Shown: positions 6,421 to 7,597 of the stretch, piece after piece
How the letters are laid out: each line of letters starts with the position of its first letter
How positions within the stretch are numbered: the stretch's first letter is position 1
NCBI GenBank assembly: GCA_009618505.1
Contig: WJOQ01000195.1
Coordinates: 1-7,597, forward strand
From: Clostridia bacterium
GTDB lineage: Bacteria > Aerophobota > Aerophobia > Aerophobales > AE-B3A
Length of the DNA: 7,597 nt
Direction of reading: 5' to 3'
Position numbers and translations under genes: made by a program
The notes under the pieces: model-generated
Databases searched by the model: none
Seen by the model: only the letters and a program-made list of their open reading frames with translations
What the model was told of the DNA's origin: nothing

Positions 6421-6510
6421 TGTCATTGCGGCAAAGCGAAGCAATCTCTTTTTAAAATTGCCAAATCTGCTCTGAGTCTGGTTTTGAGATTGCTTCAGGA
6501 CTTCGTCCTT
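6421..6510. repeat. dispersed-type palindromic repeat (GTCATTGCG...GCAATCTC family), right arm truncated
   Basis: GAAGCAATCTC (6438-6448) and GAGATTGCTTC (6486-6496) form a perfect 11-bp inverted repeat around a 37-nt spacer. The left arm is preceded by TGTCATTGCGGCAAAGC (6421-6437). An intact element should end with the mirror of this, ...CGCAATGACA. Instead, after a small AGGAC-TTC-GTCCT hairpin (6497-6509), the sequence turns into CCATTAGAC, so the outer right arm is missing. Repeats opening with GTCATTGCG and closing with CGCAATGAC are scattered in many bacterial genomes; that likeness is from memory. The break coincides with the proposed left end of the IS110 element. Confidence 0.65.
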
Positions 6511-6514
6511 CCAT

Positions 6515-6544
6515 TAGACTATTTTATTGAAAATATGGTACAAT
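6515..6544 (+). promoter_or_regulatory. extended -10 promoter in front of the predicted bridge RNA
   Basis: TGGTACAAT at 6536-6544 is a TGn-extended -10 box with 5 of 6 matches to TATAAT. A poor -35 (TAGACT, 6515-6520) lies 18 nt upstream. Transcription would begin near 6550, just before the first RNA hairpin. In the known IS621 system the promoter is completed at the joined ends of the circular form, so a better -35 could come from the unseen right end. Confidence 0.5.
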
Positions 6545-6549
6545 GGGAC

Positions 6550-6720
6550 ACTCGTTCCTTGAGTAAATTTACCGAATAGAGAGCTGAATAAGTCTAAGGC
6601 CGTTCAAAAGTAGAACTTATATTGCGAATAAGACCCAGCTCTCTATGATGATTAAAGCTATATAGTGTTACCATCGCATAAAAGCGATTATTAATGGAGT
6701 AAGCTCATATCATCATTTAT
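6550..6720 (+). ncRNA. candidate IS110 bridge RNA with target-binding and donor-binding loops
   Basis: The predicted RNA is about 170-180 nt, close to the 177 nt of the IS621 bridge RNA. Structure in order: a 5' hairpin, ACTC (6550-6553) with GAGT (6561-6564); stem-loop 1, an 11-bp perfect stem 6576-6586 with 6636-6646 around a 49-nt loop carrying an inner hairpin GTTC/GAAC (6602-6605, 6613-6616); stem-loop 2, an 8-bp perfect stem 6645-6652 with 6709-6716, then AGCT/AGCT (6656-6659, 6702-6705) and an inner hairpin ATCGC/GCGAT (6673-6677, 6684-6688). In loop 1, ATTGCGAA (6621-6628) is complementary to TTCGCAAT, the expected right half of the target. In loop 2, TAATGGA (6692-6698) is complementary to TCCATTA at the element's left end (6510-6516). 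Both guides lie 3-4 nt after their inner hairpin. The guides on the 5' sides are not firmly assigned. The bridge-RNA role is established for IS110 relatives; its presence here is inference from structure and complementarity. Confidence 0.65.
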
Positions 6721-6749
6721 TCGGTACAAAGAAAGAAAGGAGTCCCATT

Positions 6750-7597
6750 ATGTTAAAGAACACTTTTTTCGTAGGAATTGATATTGCTTGTGATGATTTT
6801 GCGGCAAGCATATATCAATCCCCTGAAAAACCAATAACTACCAAGGAAGCTATTAGAAACAATCCAGAGGGTTTTGCCATGTTAGTCTCATGGCTTAAAG
6901 AGCATCATATTGACTCTACAAATTCTATTATCTCAATGGAAGCAACCGGTGTTTATAGTGAAGCCATCGCTCACTATTTAGTAAGCCAAGGCTTTAGAGT
7001 AAGCCTTGAGCCTCCTCTTAAAGTGAAACGTGCCTTTGATCCAGTTGGTCATAAGACAGATCCTGTTGACAGTAGACAAATAGCTGAATATGCCTATAGA
7101 TACAGTGATGAGCTTAAATTCTGGCAGCCCAGAGAAGATATCATCGAGAAAATCAAGCAACTCTTAACAGCCAGGGAGCAATTCACAAAGCAAAGTACTG
7201 CTATTCAGAATGCCATAACATCTTACCAAAGACATGTTGTCCAAGTGCCTTTAATCGTAAAGGCCCATCACCAGACTCTAAAAGGACTCAAGAAACATAT
7301 TGCTGAGATTGACAAAGAGCTAAATCGGCTTATACGTCAAAATCCAACAATTTCTCAAATGACTCACCAGCTAAAGAGTATTCCGGGTGTTGGATTATTG
7401 TTAGCCTCTGACTTAATAGCAATCACTGGTGCCTTCAATGATATATCTAGCTATAAAACTCTATCCGCCTTCTTAGGTATATGCCCTTATCAACATAGAA
7501 GCGGAAAATCAATTCATAAAGCTGCTCATATACGTAACTTTGGACCAACATATGCCCGTAAGCTACTTATGCTTGCTGCCCGCTCTGTTGCTACTCA
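6750..7597 (+). CDS. IS110-family transposase (DEDD/serine recombinase), 3' end outside the window
   Basis: ATG 6750 follows AAAGGAG (6736-6742) by 7 nt, and the frame stays open for 282 codons to the window edge; full relatives have roughly 320-430 residues. The N-terminal RuvC-like DEDD domain shows Asp11 (VGIDIA), Glu64 (SMEATG), Asp104 and Asp107 (HKTDPVDSRQIAEY). A helical, charged middle (about 130-200) follows. The C-terminal Transposase_20 domain begins with the IPGVG helix-hairpin-helix-like motif (211-215) and contains GICPYQHRSGKS; Ser251 is the candidate nucleophilic serine. IRNFGPTYARKLLMLAA is the usual following segment. All expected catalytic residues up to the edge are intact and there is no frameshift, so the element may be active. 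The protein would recombine DNA guided by the RNA encoded just upstream. The non-coding left end and the gene probably share the transcript. Confidence 0.95.
   Translation, partial: MLKNTFFVGIDIACDDFAASIYQSPEKPITTKEAIRNNPEGFAMLVSWLKEHHIDSTNSIISMEATGVYSEAIAHYLVSQGFRVSLEPPLKVKRAFDPVGHKTDPVDSRQIAEYAYRYSDELKFWQPREDIIEKIKQLLTAREQFTKQSTAIQNAITSYQRHVVQVPLIVKAHHQTLKGLKKHIAEIDKELNRLIRQNPTISQMTHQLKSIPGVGLLLASDLIAITGAFNDISSYKTLSAFLGICPYQHRSGKSIHKAAHIRNFGPTYARKLLMLAARSVAT

Larger units (their letters stand above)
6510..7597 (+). mobile_element. IS110-family insertion sequence, left part only (right end outside the window)
   Basis: The element includes a long non-coding left end (about 240 nt) and an open transposase gene. 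The left boundary near 6508-6510 is inferred from two facts: the palindromic repeat loses its expected right arm there, and the bases TCCATTA at 6510-6516 are exactly complementary to 6692-6698 in the second loop of the predicted bridge RNA. IS110 elements lack long terminal inverted repeats and need not duplicate the target, and none are seen. A long left non-coding end fits the IS110 group rather than the IS1111 group. The right end cannot be seen. Confidence 0.75.

Noticed and set aside
6421..6720. CRISPR array or tRNA gene in the gene-poor stretch
   Set aside because: There are no regularly spaced direct repeats and no cloverleaf; the repeats are inverted and explained by a palindromic element and the IS110 guide RNA.
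6978..7160. 60-codon minus-strand frame
   Set aside because: Antisense to the conserved DEDD region of the transposase.

Overview
The window is bacterial DNA, moderately AT-rich, with strong AGGAGG-type ribosome binding sites. It has two parts. Positions 1 to about 5850 hold a plus-strand sugar/uronate utilisation cluster. Positions about 5850 to 7597 hold a small unrecognised gene, a long gene-poor stretch, and the left part of an IS110-family insertion sequence that runs off the window. The lineage cannot be fixed from this sequence. The uronate isomerase resembles the Thermotoga type, and the Shine-Dalgarno sites and gene content suit an anaerobic carbohydrate-degrading bacterium (Bacillota, Thermotogota or Atribacterota-like); this is inference.

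Catabolic cluster: (i) the C-terminal 201 residues of a TIM-barrel sugar isomerase/epimerase (2-607); (ii) a frameshifted remnant of an aldo/keto reductase (about 611-829); (iii) a uronate isomerase, uxaC, best started at the GTG at 849; (iv) an NAD/Mn-dependent glycoside hydrolase of family GH4; (v) a second TIM-barrel isomerase/epimerase, 12 nt after the GH4 gene; (vi) an MFS transporter best started at 4683. Together they suggest uptake of a uronic-acid-containing or related glycoside, its intracellular cleavage by the GH4 enzyme, and isomerisation of the released sugar acid. The later steps (reductase, dehydratase, KDG kinase and aldolase) are not in the window. A hairpin right after the MFS gene probably marks the end of the unit.

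Right part: a 62-codon gene with a very strong ribosome binding site (5915-6103) is followed by roughly 650 bases without a gene. Within these lies a palindromic repeat of the GTCATTGCG...GCAATCTC / GAGATTGCTTC kind, whose right arm breaks off near 6510. The IS110-type transposase starts at 6750 and is still open at 7597.

The most interesting signal is the stretch of about 240 nt between the broken repeat and the transposase start. It reads as a complete bridge-RNA locus: an extended -10 promoter, a short 5' hairpin, and two long stem-loops (6576-6646 and 6645-6716). The 3' side of the first loop is complementary to the missing half of the interrupted palindromic repeat. The 3' side of the second loop is complementary to the first bases of the insertion sequence itself. 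This is the arrangement expected for target-binding and donor-binding loops of an IS110 bridge RNA that targets a dispersed palindromic repeat.
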